A stretch of DNA of 64,000 nt from Metallyticus violacea (GCA_030762175.1 CM060846.1:240695012-240759011), one strand, 5' to 3'; shown: positions 24,690-36,812, numbered from the stretch's first letter. Notes: generated by a model not told the origin, from the letters alone. Made by a program: numbers and translations.

Positions 24690-25545
24690 AAGACTTGAAA
24701 GGAGTAACTGATTAGATGGTTTCCTAAATTATGAAATCAAACCATACATGAAAATATGCACTTCATGGAGGTTGCACATGGGAAAGGACTAGACTTTACA
24801 TTTAGATAACAGTACGTTTAAAAAGAAATTTTGGTATTCAAGGTCCTAGTCATATTAAGGAGGTTCAGTGTGTTGAATCAGATGCAATTATATGCTACTT
24901 GAATGCCTGTTTCACCTCCCTTGGTGAATCTTCAGTTAGTAAGAAGAAACACATTTCTAAAAATATCGAAAAGATGAAGAAGATTAAGAGGGTCTACAAA
25001 GAGCCATTGTTAACTTAAAATGATTCATAAGAGGAAATTCAGTGGACCTCTGTTCATTTGAAGCTATTTACAAGTTCACCGAGGATTTGTTGAAGAATTT
25101 TCAGTTAATCTAAACATGTTGAAAAAGCATCATTTCATCTATTAAACAGCAATCTGCATTCTTTCAAGAGAAGAAAATTGAAATCTACCCTAAGCTGTGG
25201 TGACATGTGATTTTGCTGAAAAATATTAATTTATTGTACAAGACAAAACTCAGTCATTTCAATTGAACAAATCAATGGCACTGGTTCATTCATTTGTAGT
25301 GTACTACAAGAAAAAAAAATGAACTGAAGCATATGGTTTTGTTTTCATCTCGGAAAGTATGAAACATGACTTGATTATACATTCCAAAAAAACTTCTTGC
25401 TCTTTTGAGAACAGAATTGCTCCCAAACATGAAAAAGATATTTTACTTTTCATGTGTTTTGGCAGCACAATATAAAAATTGGAAGAGCTTTGCAAATATG
25501 TGCAATAGTGCAATGACCATAATATAAAGGAACAGGAATTTTTAT
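24690..25545 (+). pseudogene. pseudogene of an uncharacterised multi-copy insect-type ORF (DFAENY...QYKNRKNF family)
   Basis: Broken plus-strand frames give CDFAEKY, then FIVQDKTQSFQLNKSMALVH (about 25205-25290), VYYKKKNELKHMV (about 25300-25340) and AQYKNWKSFANMCN (about 25465-25510). From memory these match a widespread, often multi-copy, uncharacterised metazoan protein containing LDFAENYSFIVQD and SDGAxxQYKNRKNF. Its biochemical role is unknown to me, though its copy behaviour suggests a link to mobile elements. Stops and frameshifts interrupt every segment. It ends near a 29-base A run. Family match is moderately sure; function is not assigned. Confidence 0.5.
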
Positions 25546-25620
25546 AGATCAAGACCATCGAAAAGAAGAGGAGGAGATCAGGAACTCATTAATAAAGAAA
25601 ATGAAACTGGCATGGAAAGA

Positions 25621-25623
<3 letters not shown>

Positions 25624-25652
<29 letters not shown>
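25624..25652. repeat. A run of 29 bases
   Basis: A homopolymer near the junction between the uncharacterised pseudogene and LINE-R copy 2. It may be a poly(A) tail or an expanded internal tract. Confidence 0.9.
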
Positions 25653-25656
<4 letters not shown>

Positions 25657-27831
25657 GGAATTATGGATTTACAGGAAGTGAGTCAGTGTTGAAACACAAA
25701 AGAACAGATAACAAGAAATGGCAAGTCAGTGAAATATCCAGAACTAGAAGTAGCAATGGGGCTCAAGTGTGCGGAGAGAAGAGGAGACGCACAGGCAAGA
25801 TATGGGTGACTTGAGGGGGAGGGGGAAGAAGAAGAGGAAACTTTTATAATGTCACCAAGGAGGCTAGTCACAACATATGAGAGAGAAAGAGCAGAAGTAA
25901 TGGTCTTGTCATTAGCCGAGAGGGTATTCCATAGTAGTGTTAGTGGCACTGGGCTTATAATGGTGTCAACTCCCAAGAGTAGCATAATGGAGATAGCTGA
26001 TAAGGAGAATGCAGCTGCTGGCCAAAGAAGAACCAGGTATAGAGCAAAGTTGGAGAAATTTAAAGGAGGCATGAATGGTTCAAGGTAAGAAATGAACTGG
26101 AAGGTGGTGTTATAGAATGTGGAGGATTTATAAAATGATAAGTGGTGAGATGTTTGAAGTGCTAAAGATATGAGACATGATGGTAATGGTTCAGACTTGG
26201 TTCAATAAAGATAAAAGGATAGAAGCAAAAAGTTATGATTATGTAGATGATCACGGTATAAGGAAGAGTAATAGAGGGAATGTTTCTGATGGTATGGGGG
26301 TATTTATAAATAAAGAGTTTTTGGAGTAAATATGAACAAAGTGCTACTTATAGAAGAAGGGCAAGTAATGTGGTTAAAGATGTATAAGATGAAAGGAATT
26401 AATCTTTGATTAGGATTGTATAACCCACCTCAGTTATCAGAGTTTTACAATGAAAAATTTGTACTTAATTAAATGATAGTGTGGAGAAATTAAGCAGACA
26501 GTACCCTAGTATGGAGTTTATTATAGTTAGCAATTTTAACTTCAGTGTAGGTGAACAAGATATAAGATTTATGGGATTGGAGAATGAATGTGTATGGGTG
26601 AAAAGAAATGAGTGGGTAAGTAAAAGTAGAGATATGGCGCTAACTAAGAAAGTAAAAATTGGCCGAATTTTGTGAATTGAATAATTTAATTATGTGCAAT
26701 GGTTTATCAGATGAAGACCAAGAAGGAGAATTTACATTTATGAATATAAATAATCAGGGTATGATAAACTATATGGTATGCAGTGAAGGAATCGACCAGG
26801 TGTTGGTAGATTTCAAAGTCCTGAACTTGACAGCAAATAGTAGACATTTTCCATTAAAAATAAGACTGAGTTTAGGGGAATTCTATAAGGGGAAGGAGTT
26901 TAGAAATGAAATATATAAAATGTTTTAGATCGAAACAGAAGTATGCCGAGACTTTCTGGGAGAACTTGATATCCAAAATAGGGGAAATAAGAAAGTATGG
27001 AACTCTGAAGGTAGGAAAGATACAGGGAGCATCGGAAAAGGTAGAGTTTATGGTAAGGTGGGCAGGAAATAAGATGGAAGTAAATCAAAGAGGAAAGCAA
27101 ATGGAATATGGTTGGTATGATGGACAGTTTATTAAGGTAAAGAAAGATGTGTTTAAGGAATTAATAAGTTGGAGAAAGTCAAAAGAGCAAGATGATAGGC
27201 AAATTTTTAAGTTCAAGTACAGGGGATATAAGTGCCCAGTACAGGAGGAAAAGAAAGAGTTTCAATAATGGGTGAAAAAATTAAAGGAGCAGTGATAGCT
27301 AAAGATAGTAAGTATATATGGTCAGATGACAAGGATGTTTTAAGGAAGAGAAGGTAGGAAATAGGAAATAAAATAACCTCAAGGGAATGGAAGAATTACT
27401 TTAGAAACCTGTTAGGTAGCAGGAATAACCTGAGTTAAGAATTAAACTTAGATAGTACATGTATAGAATAGAAAGTTTAGATAAAGAGCTTACTATGAAT
27501 GATGTAGGGTACCACATTAAAATTTGAGGAAGAAAAAGATGGCAGGAATAAATGAAAATCAAGACAATTTTGAAAAACTTTTGGGGAAATGGAAGGAGGT
27601 ATTAGGCTGCTTACAAAATTAATAAATAGAATTAAGGAGAAGAAGGTAATACCCGAGAGTTGGAAAGTTACCATGATTGTTCCATATATGAAGGGAAAGT
27701 AGGTATAAATAACCTGAGTAACTATCAAAGAGCTAGTATCCACCATCTAAAATAAGTAAAATATATAATGGTATATTATTAGCAGGAAGGTTGCATAAGT
27801 GGGCAGAATTGGAAGGTTTTAGAAAAGGAAG

Positions 27832-28125
27832 ATTTTGATTTGTTTATTTTAAAGACACTCTTTAACATCTCAGGTCACAGTGTCCCATTCTAATCAGGGC
27901 GTGAAATTGCCGACAAATTTTGCTCAGAGGCCTCTTTATTTCAAGCTTGAGGTTCTTTATCATGCCGTAAATCTACATGGGACCCATGGCTTTACTTTCC
28001 TTCCGAAGGAAGCCCATACTTACAATTTTTACGCTTGAAAAAATCCATCGATCCTGGCCGAGTTTGAACCCGCGACCTTGGGTTTAGAAGGCAAGTATCG
28101 TTACCACTACACCATCAGGACCGAC
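27832..28125 (-). mobile_element. SINE-A copy 2, with target duplication
   Basis: The 294-bp insertion is flanked by AGAAAAGGAAG at 27821-27831 and 28126-28136. LINE-R copy 1 shows the corresponding site uninterrupted near 1150-1165. The minus-strand head (TCGGTCCTGATGGTGTAGTG, then a B box GGGTTCAAAC near 28060) is tRNA-like. The 3' tail is AT-rich and short. Confidence 0.92.
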
Positions 28126-28521
28126 AGAAAAGGAAGAAGAACAATAGATAATATAATGATGAATTCATACTAAAGTATGTAAATATTTAAGAAATAAAAG
28201 GGGTAGAGCATACATTTTCTTGGCAGATTTTGAAAAAGCATTTGATATAATAAATAGGGACGTATGGGTATGCAAATTGAGATGTAAGGGAGTTAGTACC
28301 AAATTTAATTTAGGACTTCAACAATTATATGAAGAAAGCAGGTATTGTGTTATATGTGAAGATAATAGATCCACAGAATATACAATTAAAAATTTGGGTT
28401 GGAGAAAGGGATGTAAATTGAGTCCGATATTATTTAATTTATTTATAGACTATATCCTAGAGATTAACAAAAAAGAGACATTGACCAATTATTATAAATC
28501 TTATCTTGGGGGCAGTAACTG

Positions 28522-28822
28522 TTTTTTTTTATTTATTTATTTATTTACGAACGCTCTTTAACATCTCAGGTCATCAGGTCCCATTCAACTCCGGGCGTGA
28601 AACGGCCGACAAATTTTGCTTAGAGCCCTCTTTTTTCAGGCTTGAGGTTCTTTTTCGTGCTGTAAATGTACGACACGGGACCCACGACTTTACTTCCCTT
28701 CTGAAGAAAGCCATACTTAGCATTTTTACGCCCGAAAATATCCATCGGTCCTGGCCGGGTTCGAACCCGCGATCTTGGGTTTAGGAGGCAAGTAAATTAA
28801 CCACTACACCACCAGGACCGAC
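28522..28822 (-). mobile_element. SINE-A copy 3, best preserved, with target duplication
   Basis: The 301-bp insertion is flanked by GGCAGTAACTG at 28511-28521 and 28823-28833; copy 1 is empty at 1571-1581. On the minus strand the head reads TCGGTCCTGGTGGTGTAGTG with A box TGGTGTAGTGGTTA and B box GGGTTCGAACCCG, a class I tRNA-like promoter. The body includes GTCGTGGGTCCCGTGTCG and CCTGATGACCTGAGATG, and the tail is (AAAT)n. It is a Pol III SINE; the LINE partner with this tail is not identified here. Confidence 0.93.
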
Positions 28823-30092
28823 GGCAGTAACTGTGATAGGATTACAACATGCCATAGATGAAATTATTAGATATTATGCAGAATAGAGCATAAGGATAAA
28901 CAATAATAAATCAAAGATAATAGTATTTAAAAGGAAACAAATTTAAGAAAAGAGAGGAGATGGTTTATAAATAAAAACTGAATAGAGGTAGTGAAAGAAT
29001 TTGATTATTTGGGGTTGAGATTTACGAGTAATGAAGGGTGGGAGGACCAGTATAAATGTGCATAAGCAAAAGACAAATTTGCTATGAAAGTTATTAGAAT
29101 AAACTTGTATAAAGTTCCCACATTGTCAACAACATGGTTAGAAAGACTATATGAGGCTGTGGCTGAGTTGGAGATGAAGTATGGAGTGGAAATTTTGAGA
29201 GCGTCAAAGGGGTGGACAAAGGTTGATGTAGTGCATAAAATGTTTTGTAGAGATGTTTTGGGGTTATCAAAAGTTCACTAAGGGGAATAAGTATGGTAGA
29301 ATTAGGAAGAGTAGGAAGGAAAGGGAATAATAGTGGAAAGAATCTTAAAATACTGGTATAGATGTTTGAACCTATAATAATGATGTACTAAAAGAATTTC
29401 TTACTTACCAAAGAGATATATTGGGAAGAGAGTGTTGGCGATTGAGCAAAAATAGTATTTGTGGATTTTGGAAAGAAGTGAGACATAAGGTAGAAGATAC
29501 ACAGAGGCAATAGATCTGGGCTAGCTTATAGGATAAAAGTTCCTTAGATTTATATAAAGTAGTATTGGGGATGGGAGAAATATATAGAAGACATTTGTGA
29601 CTAATTTGGAAGAATAGGTTTTGCATGGATGTTTACAAGGTTATTATTTTTAAAATGACTAAGGATGAATTGTAAAGAAGAATACATTATAAGTGGGAAA
29701 GTGGAAATTGGTTCCATTGTGTTAATTGAATATGAAATGGAAAAAAAAAAAGTGGAAGTATAGTATATGGGATGGAAATGGGACAAATTACAAGAAGACA
29801 CAGTGGCAACAAGATTGTTATCAGATACAACAGTAGGGAAAATGAATAAGATAGGGAATTTTTTATGAAAAGTAAGGTATAAGTGTAGAAAAAGTATAAA
29901 GAATGAGCTCGAGGGCACATTAGTAATTCATTTTAGGGGTCCGCCTGGCAGTTGGGATATGGGAGGGCCTAAGTTTTAGTGCTGCTGAACTTTTGGAGAT
30001 TTTGTGTTTTTATGTAAATTATGTTAAGTAATAATTTTGTAAATTATATTTTCCTTGATATTTGTAATGTTGAATAAATTCATTCACACCCT

Positions 30093-32730
30093 AAAAACCA
30101 ATGTTTTCATCATGCTAGGGATTTTATTCTTTGCAAATGGGATCCAATTACAGCTACAGGGAGAATGTGCCAGCTAAACCCACAGGAGATAAAAAAGCAT
30201 CCAGAATGCTAGTTAAGAAAAAAGACATTCTTTACCATTAAGTATGAAAACATTTCCATTTAATTAGAAAATTCATTGTTATTATCAAAAGAAAGAAATG
30301 TTTTGTGTGATACCATTCAGGTACCACTTTGAAATTTGGAATGAGGAGCAACAAAATATGTACCTTTATGTTTATTTTTTTTAGAAAACTTAAGAATTTT
30401 GCTTCTCTGAACTAAAAAATTTGAGAAGCAGTGAATTTTGAAAACATCTACAATGGTGTTGTTATATATTAGTTGACAACCCTATTCATAAGCTTTAAAG
30501 AATGTGTTCAGATCATTAAATAAAGAGAAACGAGTCAGCATACCAACATCTAGTTAGCATATTGCAACCTCTTAGCAAATATGCATACCTACATAGTGAA
30601 GTTTGCATTCTGGATTCAATAGTCACTATGGTTTCATAAGCAGAATGGGTTAAATCTTAACCAATACCCAATGTATGTAAACTTTTATAATTGGTTATAA
30701 AAACAAAACCAAAAATGATTTATTTAAATCAAATGCTAAACCAAATTTTATATGGATGTAGCAAAAAAATCTAATTATATTTTATTTATTCAAACATTAT
30801 AAACAATAAAAAACGGTAATTATACTTTGTTATATTACTTTCATTTAATAAACAATACTGTATTATCCTAATATATTTTTATATGCTCTGTCTATAATAC
30901 AATTTGCTATCCTCAAACTATTCCTGTGCTATTCAGAAGCAGCACACTGCAAATAATGCAAACATACTCCATGCCTCACAGCTAAGTAGAGAGTGCGCAT
31001 GTACAGAAAACAAGACTTGTGTGTTCTAGGAGTCTGGTGATCAAACTGATGGCCAAGTAGTCATAAAAAAAAAAAAAAAAGTTTAGTGCAGCAATAGTAA
31101 AGAGACACTTGAATAACACACAATACAGCAAATATTTTAGCCTTTAAAGGTGCAGAATATGAAATGCACTTGTATACAATTTTCAAATTTCTATATTAAA
31201 TAGAATGACTGCAGGTAAAAGGCAGAAAGTTCATGAACAATGCCCAAATGGAACTACCCAATCTATATTTTGATCCAGTATTATAAAAAATGGTGGAATT
31301 ACAGAATTTAACTCATTATTGCCAATCAGCTACCCCCAAATGTACAATTCTGTGGCAAGAAACTTTGCCTTACTAATACTGGTATTTTCATTCATTAAAG
31401 TTAATAAAGCTTTACACTGGCTGAGACTAATAGCAGGACATCTGTCATTAATACTTAGAACTGCATGCACAACCAAAAAATAAAAAAAATAATTACTAAA
31501 AATTATTTTCACAAAAAATGATGTAAAATATTTATTAAAAAAAGTGGTTAACTTCATTAGTGAAGGTTTGAATTTTTATCATAGTATCTTACTTTTTATT
31601 TGGAAAGTAATTGCCTTTTGGTAAAAGCACAAATATAAAAATACATTATACATAATTTAGTACTATTAATTTCACCAGTGTATGATTTTGGTTTTTGAAC
31701 ATTTTGTTTTTAAATTTCAAGTTACACTAATTATGTTCTGTTTCTCTTAAAATGGTCTTTATTAAGCCAAAAATATGCTAATTTCTGAAAGTAATGTGTG
31801 CTTGATAAAACATTTAAAAATAGTTAGATCTCATAACATTACCGTAATTAACTTTTTACATAAATTTCAACATAATCCTTACTCACTATTTTGTAGCATA
31901 TACAAATTGAGTTCTGAAATGGATGCAGTACAGGAATCCATGACCTACTGTAAGATAGCTTTACTTGAAGGTCATTATAAAAAGTCAAGTAAGGCTGCAG
32001 CTACTGTGTGACCAGATTTCACAAGGGAAGCAAATTCAGGTGGCAGCACTGAGCATTTAGTTATTGTCTTCACTTAACCACCAAGGCAAGTCCAAACCTT
32101 AAGTGGGCCGATTACCTGCTAAAAACTGGTTTTGAGGAAGGAATGTCAGAAATGTATAAGTACCAACTATCTCCTGTGTGTTGCACATCACCCAAGTATG
32201 GAGGAATTTGTGACTATCTACTATACTATCATATAAAATAATACTTTTATTCATCATTTACAATTTACAAAATTCATGATTTTTTCATTATAAAATATTT
32301 GTAAATACAGTCATAGTATTTAAGAGTTGCTTTTGAATATTAAGTTACAAAATGAGGAGAACAATTCCTTTTGGGTTTAGTGTTGTGGCAGTGAAGGATC
32401 ACTATGCCATACTGCTGTTTCCAAATATTATTTTTTATACATTTAGGAAAGAATGAAAATTCATTTGTATATTTATATGTGCTACTTTTTAAAAGCATGC
32501 AAACACTGAAACTTTGTAAAGATTAAATTAGATCATCAGAAATCTTCTCTCTTCTAATTTACAATCCCCAAGCTTCAGTTGTTGAACAGCTGAAGAGTAG
32601 AGCTGATTGTTAATTTTCTGTGTGGTTATTACTACAGTACAGAATATTGGAAAATGCATGGGCAAAGGTACCCAATAATGGGAAGTAATTTATACATATA
32701 TAAATGAAAAAAAAAACACAATGAACAATG
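30093..32730. other. no recognised gene
   Basis: AT-rich DNA. A 78-codon open frame (31775-32011) includes IYKLSSEMDAVQESMTYC preceded by TTTTGTAG and with a GTAAGA inside, so an exon cannot be excluded, but I recognise no family. An A run lies at about 31066-31080. Confidence 0.45.
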
Positions 32731-32960
32731 TGACTAAAATTACAATAACTAGGTAAGCAGAAAAAGGATAAAATATCAAGAAAGTCACAGATTTACTATT
32801 GCAATATTTTGAATAGTTCATGTTCTTCTTAGACAAGAAGACAAATGACTAAAATTACAATAACTAGATAAGCAGAAAAAGGATAAAATATCAAGAAAGT
32901 CACAGATTTACTATTGCAATATTTTGAATAGTTCATGTTCTTCTTAGACAAGAAGACAAA
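32731..32960. repeat. tandem duplication, two 115-bp units
   Basis: Units 32731-32845 and 32846-32960 differ at a single position by eye (AGGTAAG against AGATAAG). The near identity implies a recent event, in contrast to the decayed repeats around it. No coding potential is seen. Confidence 0.95.
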
Positions 32961-33034
32961 TGAACATAGTGAAAAACAATATTGAATATCAAAGGTAATA
33001 TAATGCATGGAAACAGATTAAACAAGCAACAAGG

Positions 33035-33204
33035 GTGTGGGTGTGAGTGTGTGTGTGCATGCGAGAGAGAGAGAGAGAGAGAGAGAATCTTATATTAACA
33101 CATAAGATTTCAACTCAGGCCATACCATGCTGAATACACAGGTGGTATAGTTGCTTATTGCAAAAATATAGCTCTGTGTGTGTGTATATATATATATATA
33201 CACA
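33035..33204. repeat. cluster of dinucleotide repeats
   Basis: GT-rich at about 33035-33056, (GA)n at about 33062-33086, and a palindromic (TG)n(TA)n(CA)n tract at about 33174-33209 that could form a hairpin. Confidence 0.9.
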
Positions 33205-33345
33205 CACACACTAGCTTCTTGCCATTGAAGAACTCGCAGTAGTTCGAAATGTAGCAATTTCAAGTGTGACTCTTTCTCTGTGTTTTATCTTTATCTACTT
33301 TTATTATCAGTGTTAATTTGTTACATTGTTAATAGTGTTTCTTTA
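33205..33345 (+). mobile_element. hairpin-family J repeat, single-orientation copy
   Basis: TTCTTGCCATTGAAGAACTC, then GTTCGAAATGTAGCAATTTC and AAGTGTGAC, then TTAATTTGTTACATTG, matches both arms of the foldback at 46797-46978. The box TTGAAGA, hairpin ACT...AGT and CGAAAT recall the hammerhead-like plan of the Penelope termini. However, the cleavage end is AGC and not GTC in both copies, so ribozyme status is doubtful. Confidence 0.6.
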
Positions 33346-33618
33346 TTTTTATTTTTCATTAATATTATATATATATATATTGTTTTTCGTATTAAGTGAA
33401 GGGTAAACACTAAGTCTGATATGATCAACTCATGTAGTATTAATTAGGAAGATAAACTGAATATTAACTCTCCAGCAAAGACAGGGAAAGGTTTTGCACA
33501 ATCTTGAAGCAAAGCAAAAATTTCTAAATTCACTGCTGTAAACTCTGTCACGTTTATATAGTGAATTAATAAAAAATGTGTAATCATATCTGTTGAAAAA
33601 CTGTATCACATCAAACTG

Positions 33619-33619
<1 letters not shown>

Positions 33620-33649
<30 letters not shown>
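33620..33649. repeat. (CA)n microsatellite
   Basis: About 14 CA units. A G run follows at about 33664-33673. Confidence 0.92.
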
Positions 33650-33654
<5 letters not shown>

Positions 33655-33991
33655 AGCAATTTGGGGGGGGGGGAAACACTTGTAGGCAAAATGAATATCC
33701 TCTTCTGGTTTTCCCTTGGTATTGGCGAAAGCACAGACTGCAGCAACAGAGCACCAATAGCTATATTCACGAGTGGCATTTATTTTAAATTTAAAACAAT
33801 TGAAGGGCAACTCAATGTTGAATATTTAAGGACTGCATATCAAGAAAACAATCTTTGAAACCATAGCAAAAATCATAACAAAATTTCAGTTATGAAGGGA
33901 TAAACTAATTTTGGTAGCCACAGACAGCATTCCTGGCTATGACAGGACATGAAACAGGTTTCATTTGAAGAATACTCAGAAAAGTTTTTAT

Positions 33992-34089
33992 CAGAATGGA
34001 AACTCTTCAAGATACTTCTGCAGCAATTCTTTGCATTATCACAAGCTCTCTGCACCTAAGCAGTCACACTGGTTAATGTAATGAATGTT
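33992..34089 (+). repeat. direct repeat, left copy, flanking PLE-C
   Basis: CAGAATGGAAACTCTTCAAG through GCAAT, CACAAGCTCTCTGCACCTAA to GTAATGAATGTT is repeated at 34704-34804 with roughly 75-80 percent identity by eye. The Penelope fragment lies between the two copies. Confidence 0.8.
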
Positions 34090-34130
34090 AAACTTATTAC
34101 AAATTATTTATGAGGAAGTCACTCAAATTT

Positions 34131-34640
34131 CACTAGATTTATTCCACTTATTTGGATATGTTTCAAAGGCTGTTGCCTTCATCTTCAGCATGATTCCAAT
34201 GTCTGCTTCCCAGCATGGTATTAAGATGTTGCTCTGAGGATTTTATGAACTTGGTGATAAGGTTACAATTGTTTGGAAGATCAAAATTAACCACATTTTC
34301 CTTGTTTTTGTTTATGAATATATTTTCTCACACTGCTAATTCTATGGGTTTTTGAACAGCTTTTAAGAGTTTTGGTTCCTTTTGGAATTTGTGGTTCTTT
34401 TGTCAGAAATGGTCTGCTATTGCTGATTTTTCCATGTGTTTATATTTTACATTTCTCATGTGTTCCTTAAATCATATGGTAATATTTATTTTTGTTTTGC
34501 CTATGTATTTCATATTGCAGTCTTTGCAACTGATTTTGTAAATGCCTGATTGTTTTCCTGGCATAATTTTGTCCTATGAGTTGGTTTTTAGGAAGTTTTT
34601 TAAACTATATTTGTTTACTGGAGCCAAAATGGTGTTATAC
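34131..34640 (-). pseudogene. Penelope-like 3' part (PLE-C): GIY-YIG relic and terminus
   Basis: The minus strand carries a decayed GIY-YIG region at about 34370-34560. The plus strand reads TTTTGTTTTGCCTATG near 34494-34509, the reverse of the conserved YIGKTK codons, and TTGCAGTCTTTGCA before it encodes the Cys-x2-Cys part. Downstream lies the terminal block shared with PLE-F at 40026-40210 (TTTTGATCTTCCAAA and GTTCATAAAATCC). A hammerhead-like motif is at 34155-34188. Heavily mutated. Confidence 0.72.
34155..34188 (-). ncRNA. hammerhead-like motif of PLE-C
   Basis: On the minus strand: CTGAAGA (34182-34188, a perfect core box), T, a 6-bp hairpin GAAGGC-AACA-GCCTTT, then GAAACATATC (34155-34164). 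Stem III has lost its G (ATATC where others have ATGTC). One extra T separates the core from the hairpin. Confidence 0.58.
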
Positions 34641-34703
34641 TATGATATTATATTTCACTGTGAAAATCCCAAACTATTCAAATTAACATGAAACTTGTTT
34701 TCT

Positions 34704-34804
34704 CAGAATGGTAAATTTCAAGATATTTTGTAGCAATCCTTTATACATCATTGCAAGCTCTCTTCACCTAATCAGCCACTCTAGTTAATCTAATGAATAT
34801 TGTT
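34704..34804 (+). repeat. direct repeat, right copy, flanking PLE-C
   Basis: Second copy of 33992-34089, offset 712 bp. It is too long and too diverged for a target-site duplication. Confidence 0.8.
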
Positions 34805-36812
34805 GAAAAAACAGTCAACCTACAGGTCACGCCCTTGGACATTGCCAGTTTCAAGAATTTCTCAAAGATTACTTGAACCATACTAGACATGGACATAATG
34901 GTAGATGACAAAAAGAAACAGATGAAAACAATTCATCCTTGCCCAAGGCAGAATGAAAACTTCAACCTTCTTGCTATCAACTACTCATCTCAATGAGCAA
35001 GGTCACCAGGGCTGATTTGATCTTCATTATTACATCAAAATAATTTAGCTGAATGGAAGTAGGATGTGGCAAAGAATTTTTTGCATTGTGTGACAAAATT
35101 AACTGCTGTCTAATAACTGAAGGATTTATAGTTCCACAGCTGACTAATTCTAGTTAGATTTGTAATTGTTATCTTATAAATCCCAACCTTTCCTTACATG
35201 GAAAACAAAAATTAAAAAATTAATAGGCTTAATTCCATTCAAGCATTCATGGTAAGGGATATGTTTATGCAACAGACGGAAAATTGTAATTAATATCTAA
35301 TTTTTAAATTAAGTTATGATTTAAGATTAGCATATTAAAATGAAATGTAAACTAGAATTGCATTTATTTTTTTAAATAATATAATTACAAGTTTATTTTC
35401 TACATGTTAGTGATCAGGCTATGCTTTCTTCATTATTCCTATTTACTATCTATTATTTTTTTTTTTATAGAGAACTTGTTCCAAGCTAATATAGATTTTT
35501 TTTTTTTTTTTACCATTTCTTTTACAGCTGCTTTTCTCTCTAGTTTAAGGGATGTTAATTGTATACATTTCTCTCCCCAGTCCTTTGTTCCATTAAAATT
35601 TAATGTAATATGTTCAGCATAATTTTTTCCAGTGCTTAAGGAATACTGTTTGTTCAAAACCAATGCTTAACACTTTCAGTTTCTACATACCTGCCTCATC
35701 CTTGCCAACTCTTCTTTCCTCTTTATCAACCTTATCAATACAGCTTTCTCTTCTCCAATTTGCGAATTGGTAAAAATAAACATTTTGAAAAAAAATTAAT
35801 AATGAATTTAGTAAATTAATACCACTGGATAATAAATGTAGTTTATTTCTTAATTCCATAAGTTGCAACCCATCTGAAGTTCTGAATAAGGGGAAAATGA
35901 AAAAAAAAAATGTTCAGAACATTACATCAGAAAAATCTGCAGTATAGTATAGTATAGTATTCATCATTACCAAAATCAGTTTCCAAACCTTTGTTTGGGT
36001 GTGAACTTAGAGCACATCTTCTAAACCACTTATGCATTTGAACTAGATTTTTTTATAATGAACAAAAACAAGTCCATTTTGTGCAGCAAACTTTCTGATA
36101 GCAATCTTATTCACATTTTGCATCTGTGCTGGACAAGATGGAACCAAATATGAAAAATTGGCTAATTAAATAGAATGCCATATTAGATACAAACACAACT
36201 CTGCATAATATTTCACTAAATGTTGTTGGTTGGTTTGTTGCTGGTGACCATTTGGGATGATGATATTTACAATTTTTTCCCTAGCTTCCCAATAAAGGTT
36301 TCCAATTTTTTTTCACTTGTTTGTTGCTATCAAGTTGGCTGCATTTCAGTATATATTCTTTGCTTAGGATAGTATTCACATCCTCACATGATGGACAGTG
36401 CCTGTCCTTGATTAATTCCATCCTGATGAGATGTTTTCAGGCAATTATGCCTGAAAATTAAGTGGAATTATGCAAATCAAATTTTTCTTGCTTTGAATAT
36501 AAGGTGTTTGAAAGTCTTTAGATTTTTATATGGTTTAATTTTCTTTAAGATTGTGTCGTTCTTGTTCAGTTTTTAATCTTTTTATGAATTTCAGTTTAGA
36601 AGGAAATTTTAGTCAAAAGAATGGTTTTAATTTTATGGTGGCTCCTTTTTTTCTAAGTGTTAGCAATCTCTTTTCCCCTTAATCCCACATGGCTCATAAT
36701 CCATTATTGTAAAACCATTTCTGCATTATTTGATCTGGATGCATTTTATGGTTTTCTTAATTTATAGTCAATGTTAGTGGGTAACTGCATTGCTGCTTTA
36801 GAATCACTTAAG
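34805..36812. other. no recognised gene
   Basis: AT-rich DNA with T runs near 35458 and 35498 and a short (AGTAT)n tract at about 35942-35961. No coding motif or tRNA is seen. Confidence 0.5.

Larger units (their letters stand above)
25560..30092 (+). pseudogene. LINE-R copy 2, interrupted by two SINE-A insertions
   Basis: The ORF1/linker region is at 25849-26088. The AP endonuclease follows: YNPPQLSEFYNEKF near 26425, IIVSNFNFSVGE near 26520-26555 (canonical GDFN, here SNFN), then NGLSDEDQEGEFTFMN and SRHFPLK up to 26928. RT motifs are at 27640-28500: FADFEKAFDIINRD near 28218-28260 and GWRKGCKLSPILFNLFIDYI near 28396-28455. Compared with copy 1, a 33-bp deletion near 28498 removes the catalytic FVDD box. 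The C-terminal block is at 29084-29281 and the 3' UTR ends with TGAATAAATTCATTCACACC near 30092. SINE-A2 and A3 lie within it. Apart from these insertions it is very similar to copy 1. Inactive. Confidence 0.88.

Noticed and set aside
28735..28822. SINE heads with A and B boxes as functional tRNA genes (also 41703, 53229 and 55620)
   Set aside because: They do not fold into full cloverleafs with paired acceptor stems, and each is fused to a SINE body.
31775..32011. 78-codon open frame with a TTTTGTAG upstream as a host exon
   Set aside because: No recognisable family, and a donor-like GTAAGA falls inside the frame. Recorded only as a possibility.
32731..32960. CRISPR-like array
   Set aside because: Only two adjacent units with no spacers, in a eukaryotic context.
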